Position numbers and translations under genes: made by a program. Shown in pieces: positions 1 through 8,438 of a stretch of 64,000 bases of DNA. Every line of letters starts with the position of its first letter. The first letter of the stretch is position 1. The stretch spans positions 186,001 through 250,000 of the forward strand of contig NZ_BOMY01000013.1 in assembly GCF_016862435.1 (NCBI RefSeq), given 5' to 3'. The notes beneath the pieces were generated by a model, which saw nothing but the letters and a program-made list of their open reading frames with translations, had not been told where the DNA came from and ran no database searches. Source of the DNA: Paractinoplanes tereljensis. GTDB taxonomy: Bacteria; Actinomycetota; Actinomycetes; Mycobacteriales; Micromonosporaceae.

Positions 1-235
1 GTGGCGGATCCGGGAAACCGCCGACCAGGCCGGCAGAGGAGCGCAGCTCATCGGCGTACGCCTCGGGGGTGCCCAAGCGGTCGACAAGCGTGCCGGAATC
101 CTCGGCCAGGACTTCCGCCAGGTGTTCCGGAAGGTCTTCCAGCAGTTCGTCGCGCATCTCGTCGGTCAGGCCCGCCAGGGCCTGCCGGACGGCGCCGACG
201 TACTCGTAGATCTCGTCCTGTGCCGTGGTGTTCAC
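1..235 (-). CDS. HAAS/DUF1700-like membrane sensor protein, N-terminal part
   Basis: Only the first 78 codons are inside the window; the gene continues past position 1. The visible N-terminus reads MNTTAQDEIYEYVGAVRQAL and continues with a run of acidic/leucine helices ending in EAYADELRSSAG. This is the helical HAAS (DUF1700) domain that typically follows PadR regulators and sits in front of transmembrane segments. The GTG start at 235 overlaps the PadR stop by 4 nt (GTGA), so the two are translationally coupled. Known for the family: HAAS proteins are membrane signalling partners of PadR-controlled operons. The membrane part cannot be seen here, so the exact subclass is open. Confidence 0.75.
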   Translation of the reverse strand, partial: MNTTAQDEIYEYVGAVRQALAGLTDEMRDELLEDLPEHLAEVLAEDSGTLVDRLGTPEAYADELRSSAGLVGGFPDPP

Positions 236-561
236 GCCGCCCCCCGCTCGCGCAGCAAGTCGTCCATCGTGGATGCGAACCCGTGCCAGATCTTGCCGGA
301 CCTCTGCAACTCGGCCCGGCCGGCCGCGTTGAGCCCGTAGTACTTCCGGTGCGGGCCCTCGTCGCTGGGCACCACGTAGGTGTTGAGCAGGCCGCCGTTG
401 AACAGCCTGCGCAGCGTGCCGTAGACCGACGCGTCGCCGACCTCGTCCAGACCGGCCGCGCGCAACCGGCGCAGGATGTCGTAGCCGTAGCCGTCCTCGT
501 CGCGGAGGGCGGCCAGGACGGCCAGGTCCAGCACGCCCTTGAGGAGCTGGGTCGTATCCAC
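232..561 (-). CDS. PadR-family transcriptional regulator
   Basis: 109-aa winged-helix protein. It begins DTTQLLKGVLDLAVLAALRD after the initiator, the hallmark PadR N-terminus, and continues with YGYDILRRL and SVYGTLRRLFNGGLL (recognition helix and wing) and HRKYYGLNAAG. I chose the GTG at 561 rather than the in-frame ATG at 582 because family members start exactly here and because 562-600 looks like an operator. PadR proteins of this short class usually repress their own operon in response to a ligand or membrane stress. It is followed, with a 4-nt overlap, by a HAAS membrane-sensor gene, so this is probably a two-gene autoregulated unit. Confidence 0.88.
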   Translation of the reverse strand: MDTTQLLKGVLDLAVLAALRDEDGYGYDILRRLRAAGLDEVGDASVYGTLRRLFNGGLLNTYVVPSDEGPHRKYYGLNAAGRAELQRSGKIWHGFASTMDDLLRERGAA

Positions 562-600
562 GCGCCGCACAGTACTGCGCACTGCGAAGTACCGTCAAGG
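562..600. promoter_or_regulatory. Putative PadR autoregulatory operator
   Basis: Immediately upstream of the padR start lies AGTACT at 571-576, itself palindromic, and a second AGTAC at 588-592, 17 bp apart. The flanks are also partly symmetric (TGCGCAGTACTGTGCG on the minus strand). PadR proteins commonly bind such dyads over their own promoter. The assignment rests on position and symmetry only. Confidence 0.4.
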
Positions 601-634
601 CGGGAGTAGTAGGCACTGCCCAAAAGGGACGGCT

Positions 635-1540
635 CTAGGCGATCGAGAAGGCGATGCCGTCGAGGATGTCGTGTTCCGAGGCGATCAGGGATTCGTGGCC
701 CGAGCGCTCCATGACGATCTTCAGGATCAGGGCACCGCCGACGATCACGTCGGCCCGGCCGGGGTGCATGACCGGCAGGGCGAGACGTTCGGCGGTGGTC
801 ATCGCCAGCAGTTCGTCGGCCACCTTGGCGACCGCCTCGCGGCTGACCCGGGCGTGGTGGATCCGGCTCGCGTCGTAACCGGGGAGCCCCTGAGCCAGCG
901 CCGTGATCGTGGTGACCGTGCCGGCCAGCCCGACCAGCGTGCGCGCCTCTCGGCCGGGAACCGCAGCCAGCGCTGCATCCACCGCGTCCGTTATATCCGT
1001 TTCGGTCGCCGCGATCTCAGCGGCCGACGGCGGATCGGAGTGCAGGTGCCGCTCGGTCATCCGGACGCAGCCGATGTCCGTCGAGATCGCGTGCTCGACC
1101 CCGTCGACGCCGGTCACGAACTCGGTCGAGCCGCCGCCGATGTCGAAGATCAGGAAGGGCGGATCGGCATCCAGGCCGGCCACCGCGCCGGTGAAGGAGA
1201 GCCGCGCCTCCTCGTCGCCGGTGATCACCTCGGGGTCGACACCCAGGACACCGCGCACCATGTCGCGGAACTCGTGCGCGTTGGAGGCGTCCCGAGAGGC
1301 GGAGGTGGCGCACATCCGGACTTTTTTGATGCCCAAACCCGATATTTCGGATTCATAGGCTTGAAGAGCTGCGCGAGTGCGCGCCAGCGCCTCGTCGGAA
1401 AGCCGGCCGGTGCGGTCGACGCCCTCGCCCAGCCGGACGATTTCCATCCGCCGGACCACATCGGTGATCTCGCCGTCCGCGACGTCCGCGATCAGCAGGC
1501 GGATCGAATTGGTGCCGCAGTCGATCGCCGCGACTCTCAT
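635..1540 (-). CDS. ppx: Exopolyphosphatase / pppGpp phosphohydrolase (Ppx/GppA)
   Basis: 301-aa ASKHA-fold phosphatase that removes terminal phosphate from polyphosphate or converts pppGpp to ppGpp. It starts MRVAAIDCGTNSIRLLIADV (phosphate-1 loop); the second ATP/phosphate loop is FDIGGGSTEFV near residue 140, and GLAGTVTTITAL follows. Its length matches the short actinobacterial Ppx1/Ppx2 class, which lacks the C-terminal HD domain. The ATG overlaps the stop of the upstream N-acetyltransferase gene (ATGA). It is the last gene of the ftsB-DUF501-argA-ppx unit; mycobacteria carry the same eno-ftsB-DUF501-ppx order. Confidence 0.92.
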   Translation of the reverse strand: MRVAAIDCGTNSIRLLIADVADGEITDVVRRMEIVRLGEGVDRTGRLSDEALARTRAALQAYESEISGLGIKKVRMCATSASRDASNAHEFRDMVRGVLGVDPEVITGDEEARLSFTGAVAGLDADPPFLIFDIGGGSTEFVTGVDGVEHAISTDIGCVRMTERHLHSDPPSAAEIAATETDITDAVDAALAAVPGREARTLVGLAGTVTTITALAQGLPGYDASRIHHARVSREAVAKVADELLAMTTAERLALPVMHPGRADVIVGGALILKIVMERSGHESLIASEHDILDGIAFSIA

Positions 1541-2031
1541 AGGTGCAGCAGCATTCTCGTGTTCCCCAGGGTGTTGGGTTTGACCCGCTCCAGGTCGAGG
1601 AACTCGGCGACACCCTCGTCGTAGGAGCGCAGGAGCTGCTCGTAGACGGCATGCGGCACCGGCGCGCCATCGATTTCGGTGAATCCAAACGAGCCGAAGA
1701 AATGGGTCTCGAAGGTCAGGCAGAAAACCCGGGCTACGCCCAATTCCCTTGCCACATCCAGCAGGCGGGACACAATCTTGTGCCCCAACTTGCGGCCGCG
1801 GAAGGCCGGATCAACCGCGACGGTACGGATCTCAGCAAGGTCTTCCCACATCACGTGCAGGGCGCCGCACCCGAGTACGCGATCCTGCTCGTCGACGGCG
1901 ACCCAGAATTCCTGCACCGACTCGTACAGCGTGACCGTAGCCTTGCTGAGCAGGCGCCGGTCGGCGGTGTAGGCATCGACGAGAGCCCGGATGGCCCTGA
2001 TGTCCCGGGTGCGCGCCCGCCGGATTTCCAC
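1537..2031 (-). CDS. argA: Amino-acid N-acetyltransferase (actinobacterial short ArgA/NAGS type)
   Basis: 164-aa single-domain GNAT enzyme, predicted to acetylate L-glutamate from acetyl-CoA, the first step of arginine synthesis. The acetyl-CoA loop is around RTVAVDPAFRGRKLGHKIV (residues ~88-106). Other matches to the mycobacterial ArgA family are YESVQEFWVA, GCGALHVMWEDLAEI, FCLTFETHFFGSFGFTEIDG and the C-terminal VKPNTLGNTRMLL. The GTG start abuts the DUF501 stop directly (TGAGTG), so it is translated from the same mRNA. Unusual context: it sits between DUF501 and ppx, which are adjacent in mycobacteria, and no other arginine gene is nearby. Confidence 0.82.
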   Translation of the reverse strand: MEIRRARTRDIRAIRALVDAYTADRRLLSKATVTLYESVQEFWVAVDEQDRVLGCGALHVMWEDLAEIRTVAVDPAFRGRKLGHKIVSRLLDVARELGVARVFCLTFETHFFGSFGFTEIDGAPVPHAVYEQLLRSYDEGVAEFLDLERVKPNTLGNTRMLLHL

Positions 2032-2535
2032 TCATTCGTCCTTTTTAAGAGAAACGCAGGGTCCTTCGACCCACCATGGCTCCACGGCGTCGCGCACCTC
2101 GTCGCCGAACGGGTTGACGCCCCGGCCCGCCGCCAGGGCGTGCCCGAGGTGGACGTGAAGGCATTTCACCCGGTCCGGCATGCCGCCCGCGGCCACGTGC
2201 GAGATCTCCGGGACGTCCTCGATGGCCTTGCGCCGGGCCAGATAGTCCTCGGCCGCCTTCGCGTAGTGCTGGGCCAGCTCCGGATCGGTCGACAACCGGT
2301 CCTGCATGTCGCGCATCACGCCGGCCGACTCCAGCCGGCTGCACGCGGCTGTCGCATGCGGGCAGGTCAGATAGAAGAGCGTGGGGAACGGGGTGCCGTC
2401 CGGCAGGCGGGGTTCGGTCTCGACCACGTCGGGATTGCCGCAGGGGCAGCGGTGCGCGATCGCCCGGGTGCCGCGGGGAGGGCGGCCGAGCTGGGCCGCC
2501 ACGATCTCGAGGTCGGCTTCGGAGGGTGTGGCCAT
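2032..2535 (-). CDS. DUF501 domain protein
   Basis: 167-aa cytoplasmic protein of the DUF501 family, almost always encoded between ftsB/divIC and ppx in actinobacteria; its biochemical function is unknown. Typical features are the N-terminal VAAQLGRPPRG, the RCPCGNPDVVET cysteine motif and FPTLFYLTCPHATAACSRLE, then the C-terminal VKCLHVHLGHALAAG segment. The three clustered Cys/His residues suggest a metal site (inference). I use the ATG at 2535, two bases after the ftsB stop, rather than a longer in-frame start that would lie inside ftsB. Confidence 0.88.
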   Translation of the reverse strand: MATPSEADLEIVAAQLGRPPRGTRAIAHRCPCGNPDVVETEPRLPDGTPFPTLFYLTCPHATAACSRLESAGVMRDMQDRLSTDPELAQHYAKAAEDYLARRKAIEDVPEISHVAAGGMPDRVKCLHVHLGHALAAGRGVNPFGDEVRDAVEPWWVEGPCVSLKKDE

Positions 2536-2537
2536 AG

Positions 2538-3092
2538 TCAGTTGGAAGGCTCCGAGTCGGCGGCTTGGACGCTGCTCCACAGCGTGGAATACCAGCGGTC
2601 GGGGACGGCCGCGGCCGGTTTACCGGACTCCTTGGCCGCGCCGGCCGGGTCGTTGAGCACGCGCAGCGGGGTCTCCCCCGGCAGCACGTAGAAAAGTCTC
2701 TCCCGGGCCTGGGCCCGGAGGTATTCCGGGTCGTCCCACTTGGCCAGTTCCTGCGATTTGGCGGCGATCAGCTTGCGCTGGGCGGCCTGGTCGGCCTCCA
2801 GCTGAGCGATCTGCGACTCCTGGGCGAGATAAACCCGCAACGGATACGTGTACGCCAAGGCGAGCGCCACGAAAACCACGATCAAGACGGTCGCCCGGCC
2901 GGTCAGCGCGCGTGGCCGCGGGGCGGCGGTGCGTTTAGCCGGGCCGGTGCCCACGTTGACGGTGCGGCGGGTCGGCGCGGGCCGGGCCCGGGTGCGAGTC
3001 TGCACGCGGGTCGTGCCGGTCGTGCGCACCCGCGACGAGCCGGGACGGCGGGACGGGCCCTGTCCGCTCGGTGCGCGTCGCTGTGTGGTCAC
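2538..3092 (-). CDS. ftsB: Septum formation initiator, FtsB/DivIC family
   Basis: 184-aa bitopic divisome protein. It has a long basic Pro/Arg/Thr-rich cytoplasmic N-terminus (residues 1-~65), one transmembrane segment (ATVLIVVFVALALAYTYPL) and a coiled coil (ESQIAQLEADQAAQRKLIAAK). The conserved FtsB box follows: DPEYLRAQARERLFYVLPGE. FtsB bridges FtsL and FtsQ in the septal complex. The GTG at 3092 has a purine-rich stretch (GGAGCAGGGG) just upstream. It begins a unit ftsB-DUF501-argA-ppx and lies 81 nt downstream of eno, with a strong hairpin between. Confidence 0.9.
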   Translation of the reverse strand: MTTQRRAPSGQGPSRRPGSSRVRTTGTTRVQTRTRARPAPTRRTVNVGTGPAKRTAAPRPRALTGRATVLIVVFVALALAYTYPLRVYLAQESQIAQLEADQAAQRKLIAAKSQELAKWDDPEYLRAQARERLFYVLPGETPLRVLNDPAGAAKESGKPAAAVPDRWYSTLWSSVQAADSEPSN

Positions 3093-3121
3093 CCCTGCTC
3101 CCCCGCTCGACCGGCCACGGA

Positions 3122-3150
3122 TTGTGGCACTCCCATTGAGAGTGCCACAA
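3122..3150. terminator. Perfect 11-bp hairpin between eno and ftsB
   Basis: Arms TTGTGGCACTC and GAGTGCCACAA are perfectly complementary with a 7-nt spacer. It lies 24 nt after the eno stop and 30 nt before the ftsB start in the direction of transcription. There is no T-tract, as in many actinobacterial terminators. The arms resemble a CIRCE element (GCACTC/GAGTGC) but with spacer 7 instead of 9; see findings. Confidence 0.6.
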
Positions 3151-3173
3151 CTCCATGATCTTCGGTCGGGCCG

Positions 3174-4475
<1,302 letters not shown>

Positions 4476-4621
4476 TCATAAGGCTGCAGGTCTTCGACCG
4501 CGACCTTGCGGCCGACCACGGCACTGAGCGTATCCGGGCCCGGGATCGGGCGTACGGGGGGCCGGTGAACTTATGCCGGATGGCTAAGGATCGGGACTTA
4601 AGTGCCGAACACCCGGGCACT

Positions 4622-5248
4622 ATGAGCGCTCCGACTCTCCCGCCGGATGGGTCATACCTCGAGATGACCTCGTACGGCGAAACGAACCCCGAGGTACGAG
4701 TGGTGCACGCCTCCGGGACGGTGATCACACTCTCCCTGGCGATGGCCCACGTGCCTCCCGCGAATTCGACGGTGGAACTGCGCTGGGCTGCGGCTCCGCG
4801 CGGCCGGTACGCCCAGCAGGGGTACGTGCTGGCGGTCGACGGCAACCGGGTGGAGGTCCGCTTCACCGGCCACCCGGCGGTGCTGCAGAGCCGCTCCTAC
4901 GTGCGCGGCGGCGGCGGGGAACCGGTGGTGATGAGCCGCCCGGGACACCAGGACGCGGCCGGCACGGTGCACGACATGAGCGAGCGGGCGGTCCGGGCGC
5001 ACTTCACCGACGTCGAGCTGTACCCCGGCGACGAGATGACGCTGAGTATTCAGGTCGGCGACGAGGTGGTGTCGTTCCCGGCCACCACCTACAAGGTCAA
5101 CTCGATGCGCCAGCAGGTGCCGGTGCGTGGCCCGCTCTCGGTGGAGATGGTCGCCGTCTTCGACGACCAGGAAGAAGTGCAGGCCCGGGTGATCCGGCGG
5201 TACATCATGCGGAACCAGCTGATGCATCGCAACCGCGGCAACGACTGA
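4622..5248 (+). CDS. PilZ-domain protein (putative c-di-GMP effector)
   Basis: 208-aa protein with an N-terminal beta-rich YcgR-like half (residues ~1-85) and a C-terminal PilZ domain. The c-di-GMP arginine motif R91-S-Y-V-R95 is present. The second motif, normally (D/N)xSxxG, reads D118-M-S-E-R-A, with Ala in place of the glycine. The protein ends in a basic helix (IRRYIMRNQLMHRNR). Start choice: ATG 4622 gives the usual N-terminus; an in-frame ATG at 4580 is possible, and neither has a strong Shine-Dalgarno. It stands alone, divergent from eno. The role is probably c-di-GMP sensing in motility or envelope control, which is inference. Confidence 0.72.
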   Translation: MSAPTLPPDGSYLEMTSYGETNPEVRVVHASGTVITLSLAMAHVPPANSTVELRWAAAPRGRYAQQGYVLAVDGNRVEVRFTGHPAVLQSRSYVRGGGGEPVVMSRPGHQDAAGTVHDMSERAVRAHFTDVELYPGDEMTLSIQVGDEVVSFPATTYKVNSMRQQVPVRGPLSVEMVAVFDDQEEVQARVIRRYIMRNQLMHRNRGND

Positions 5249-5298
5249 GTCGGATTCTCGTTTGCGCCCGGTTGCACGGGTAGGCAAGGGTGTCAGTC

Positions 5299-5985
5299 GT
5301 GCCCTTCCGTCTGCGCCTTACCGTCACCGGTCTCGCAAGCGTCGCGGTGCTGCTCGGCGCGACCGGGTGCGCCGGTCTCGACCAGGCCAGCGCGGCCGGC
5401 ATCAGCCGCGACGACCTGGTCTCGGAGATGGCCACCCAGCTCGCCCGGGTGACCGGACTCACGTACACGGCGACCTATCAGCTCGCCGGCGGCGACACCG
5501 CGACCGTGACGCAGGCCCAGAAGCCCGCCCGGACGTCATATGTCTATCCCGGCGGCCGGCTCCTCGAGCAGACCACCGGCACCACCCGCTGCACCGGCGA
5601 CACCACGTTGAAGTGCACCCGGACCGACCCGGCGCCGGCCACCGCGGCCCCGCTGACCGGCAGCACGCTGATCACCCCGGAGGCGGCGCTCGCCCTGCTC
5701 AACACGGCCTCCCTCGACCAGGAGGTGGAGGCGGTGCCGCACGACACCACGATCGCCGGGCGACACGCCACCTGCCTCGATCTCAAGCAGGTCGACGGCA
5801 CGCCCACGGCCGAGTTCGGCATCTGCGTCACCAATGAGGGCGCGCTGGGCAGCTTCACCGGCACGATTGCGGGTCAGCGCTTCGAGCAGGCCCTGACGGC
5901 GTACCAGGAAAAGGCCCAGCCGGCCGGCTTCGACCTGCCGGGCTCGGCGCAGATAACGGACCGGCGCTCTCAGACTTTCCGGTAA
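5299..5985 (+). CDS. Secreted lipoprotein of unknown function
   Basis: 228-aa protein with a lipoprotein signal peptide: hydrophobic LTVTGLASVAVLLG followed by the lipobox-like ATGC. The mature part (SRDDLVSEMATQLARVTGLTY) is rich in Thr/Ala with beta-strand character and contains four further Cys (TTRCTGDTTLKC, ATCLDL, GICVTN) that could form two disulfides. GTG 5299 is favoured over GTG 5290 because AAGGG lies 8 nt upstream of it. Not recognised as a named family; it is broadly reminiscent of LppX/LprG-type lipid-binding lipoproteins. Its 3' end overlaps the convergent DUF1206 gene by 16 nt. Confidence 0.6.
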   Translation: MPFRLRLTVTGLASVAVLLGATGCAGLDQASAAGISRDDLVSEMATQLARVTGLTYTATYQLAGGDTATVTQAQKPARTSYVYPGGRLLEQTTGTTRCTGDTTLKCTRTDPAPATAAPLTGSTLITPEAALALLNTASLDQEVEAVPHDTTIAGRHATCLDLKQVDGTPTAEFGICVTNEGALGSFTGTIAGQRFEQALTAYQEKAQPAGFDLPGSAQITDRRSQTFR

Positions 5986-6782
5986 CGGGCCTGTACCACC
6001 GAGAACACCCCGTAGGCCGCGATCCCGAGCGCGGTAACCACCAGCAGCCACGTGCCGTAGGGCTGGGCCGCCATCGCCCGTAGCGCCGCATCGAGGCCGC
6101 GGGCCTTGTCCGGGTCGTAGGTGACGGCCGCGGCCACCAGCAGGACGCCGGCGATGGCGTAGGCACCGCCCTTGGCCGAATAGCCGACCTCGCCGAGCCG
6201 GCGCACGACCTGGCGGACCTGGGTGGTCATCCGGGACGTTCGCAGGTGCTTCTCGAACTTCTTGGTCAGGCCGTAGATCGCCAGGCCGACACCGATCGCG
6301 GCGACCACCACCCCGATCGCCGCCACCGCGAGCCGGCCGCCGCCGGACACCATCAGGTCCTGGCTGGCCTGCTCCTGCAGGTCGGCAGTCGACTTGTTCT
6401 TGCCGCGCAGCACCTTGATGCCGGTCCACGCGAGGTAGGTGTAGAACGCGGCCCGGCCGGCCGACGCGACCCGCTCGTAGACGCGATGCCGGCCCCGTTC
6501 GCCACGGTGACCGATCGCCGCCTCGAAGACCTGCCAGATCACCATCGCGGTCAGCCCGACCACGAGCAGCACGATCAGGGCCGCACCGTACGGCTTGGTG
6601 GCCAGGTGGTGCAGCGCCCCGGACTGGTCGCCGTCGGCCGGGGCGGTGCCGAACGCGATGCGCAGGATCAGCCACGCGAACAGCACGTGCAGAACGCCGT
6701 AGCCGACCAGCCCGGCACGGGCCAGTCGCTCCAGCCAGGGGTTGTCGGCGGCTTTGTGGGCGTGCGAGGTCAAGGAGGCCAC
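5970..6782 (-). CDS. DUF1206 integral membrane protein
   Basis: About 270-aa membrane protein made of three DUF1206 repeats, each a two-helix hairpin. The repeats begin LARAGLVGYGVLHVLFAWL, VASAGRAAFYTYLAWTGIKVL and LGEVGYSAKGGAYAIAGVLL. Function of the family is unknown. It lies 29 nt downstream of the DUF885 gene on the same strand. I place the start at GTG 6782, just after an AGGAGGAGG tract; a TTG nine bases downstream (6773) has better Shine-Dalgarno spacing and cannot be excluded. The start region is folded into a hairpin (6768-6797) that pairs the Shine-Dalgarno. Confidence 0.8.
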   Translation of the reverse strand: MASLTSHAHKAADNPWLERLARAGLVGYGVLHVLFAWLILRIAFGTAPADGDQSGALHHLATKPYGAALIVLLVVGLTAMVIWQVFEAAIGHRGERGRHRVYERVASAGRAAFYTYLAWTGIKVLRGKNKSTADLQEQASQDLMVSGGGRLAVAAIGVVVAAIGVGLAIYGLTKKFEKHLRTSRMTTQVRQVVRRLGEVGYSAKGGAYAIAGVLLVAAAVTYDPDKARGLDAALRAMAAQPYGTWLLVVTALGIAAYGVFSVVQARYRKV

Positions 6783-6797
6783 CTCCTCCTCTTGACC
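6768..6797 (-). promoter_or_regulatory. Hairpin sequestering the DUF1206 ribosome-binding site
   Basis: On the minus strand the RNA reads GGUCAA-(ga)-GGAGG-aggugg-CCUCC-UUGACC. This is an 11-bp stem with a 2-nt bulge whose left arm holds the GGAGG Shine-Dalgarno and whose 6-nt loop holds the GTG start. It may gate translation or act as an attenuator after DUF885. Confidence 0.4.
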
Positions 6798-6811
6798 TGT
6801 GGATCTATCGG

Positions 6812-8428
6812 CTAAACGCCCAGCAGCGTGCGCAGGTGGCGCGGCGGCGGGGAGCCGTGCGCCAGCATGGCGTCGTGCCACGCCTTGGGGGTGGCGCCGA
6901 ACGGGCGGGCCGCGGCGATCTCGGCCACCTCGGTGTAGCCCACGAAATAGGTGCTCAGCTGAGTGGACGTGAGCAGCGCCCGGCGCCACTTGCCGGCCGC
7001 CTCGCCCTCTTCCTGGAAGCCGCGGACGGTCATCAGCTCCATCGCCTCGGCCTCGGGCAGGTCCGCACAGTGGACCAGCTGGTCGATGATCGCGTTGAGA
7101 CACATCCGCAGCTGCATCTTCAGCTGCTGCAGGCGCACCGGCAGGCCACCGAAGCCGAGGCCGGCCATCAGCTCCTCGGTATAGGTCGCCCAGCCCTCGC
7201 AGAACGGGCCGGACCAGCCGAGCGCCCGCACCCGGGTCTCGGCCCGGAACCGCCGCGCGTGCGCCAGCTGCAGGAAGTGGCCGGGCATCGCCTCGTGGAC
7301 GGTCAGGTCGCGGATCATGTGGTCGTTGTACTCCCGGTAGAACGACTCGACCCGCTCCGGGGACCAGCCGGCCGGGGTCGGCGAGATGCAGTAGAACGTG
7401 GGCACGTCGGCCGTCTCGAGCGGGCCGGGCGGGTCGCAATAGGCCACCGCGACGCCGCGGGCGAACTCGGGCATCTCCTCGATCACGCACGGGTCGTCGA
7501 GCAGGGTGAGGATGTCGTGCTCGCGGACGAACGCGGTCGCTTCCTCCATCGTCACCTTGGCCAGGTCGACGATGGTGGCGTCGTCGGGGTGGTCGGCGGC
7601 GAGCTTGTCGAGCGCGCGACGGACCGTCTCGTCGCTCTCCGGCCCGCCCACCAGCTCGGCAGCGGCCGCGCGCAGCTCCGCGCCGACCCGGTCGAGCCGC
7701 TCCCGGGCCCGGGACAGCACGTCGGCGGCGGGCAGCTCGGTGTCGAGGGTGTGCCAGAGCCGCGCCTCCCACAGCGGGCGGCCCAGGCGTGGATCCCGGC
7801 CCGGCTCGCCGCTCTCCAGTCGGGTGTGCAGCCAGCCGTCGAACTCGCTCAGGGCGGCCAGTGCCGCTGCGGCGGCCGGCTCGACCGCGCCCCGCATGCT
7901 CGGTTGCTGCGCGATGAGCGCGGGCAACTCGTCGCGGATCAGCGCGGCTGTGCCGGCGAACTGGCCCACCGCGGTCTCGGCGTGAATGCGCGGCACGTCG
8001 CGCAGCACCGCCCGGGCGGTGGCCAGCGCGTCGGGAATCGCCGCGAGCCGGCCGCCCATGCTGGTCAGTCGCTCCTCGACCGGCGCGAACTGGCGGGCGA
8101 TCAGCGCGTGCAGCAGCGGGCCCGGGTTGTGGTGCAACGGGTTCCACTCGTGCTCGCGCACATCGGTCAGCTCGAAGAGGTCGCGCTCGACCATCGCCGC
8201 GAGAATCGCGTGGTCGGCCTGGTCTTCCGGGCCGAACGACTCGGGATCGATGCCGGACAGCGAATCGGCGGCATCGCGCAGCATGCTCACCCGCTCGGAG
8301 AGCGCACCCGGCGACAGGTCGGGCAGGCGGTCGTCATAACGGTGGTCGCCGGCCTCCGAGGCGATCGCGGGATCGCTCTGCAGGATGGCGTCGACGATGC
8401 GCTCAGCGAGGGGCACGAACTCCGGCAT
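6812..8428 (-). CDS. DUF885 family putative zinc metallocarboxypeptidase
   Basis: About 538-aa protein of the DUF885 family (M32/M3-like helical gluzincin fold). The signature VHEAMPGHFLQLAHARRF near residue ~370 supplies a zinc-ligand-like HExxxGH, followed by the downstream glutamate region FCEGWATYTEEL. No signal peptide is visible, so it is probably cytoplasmic. The start at ATG 8428 follows the mazG stop by 10 nt; an upstream in-frame ATG at 8458 would overlap mazG by 20 nt. It is co-directional with mazG and DUF1206. The substrate is unknown. Confidence 0.82.
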   Translation of the reverse strand: MPEFVPLAERIVDAILQSDPAIASEAGDHRYDDRLPDLSPGALSERVSMLRDAADSLSGIDPESFGPEDQADHAILAAMVERDLFELTDVREHEWNPLHHNPGPLLHALIARQFAPVEERLTSMGGRLAAIPDALATARAVLRDVPRIHAETAVGQFAGTAALIRDELPALIAQQPSMRGAVEPAAAAALAALSEFDGWLHTRLESGEPGRDPRLGRPLWEARLWHTLDTELPAADVLSRARERLDRVGAELRAAAAELVGGPESDETVRRALDKLAADHPDDATIVDLAKVTMEEATAFVREHDILTLLDDPCVIEEMPEFARGVAVAYCDPPGPLETADVPTFYCISPTPAGWSPERVESFYREYNDHMIRDLTVHEAMPGHFLQLAHARRFRAETRVRALGWSGPFCEGWATYTEELMAGLGFGGLPVRLQQLKMQLRMCLNAIIDQLVHCADLPEAEAMELMTVRGFQEEGEAAGKWRRALLTSTQLSTYFVGYTEVAEIAAARPFGATPKAWHDAMLAHGSPPPRHLRTLLGV

Positions 8429-8438
8429 GCCGAGAAAA

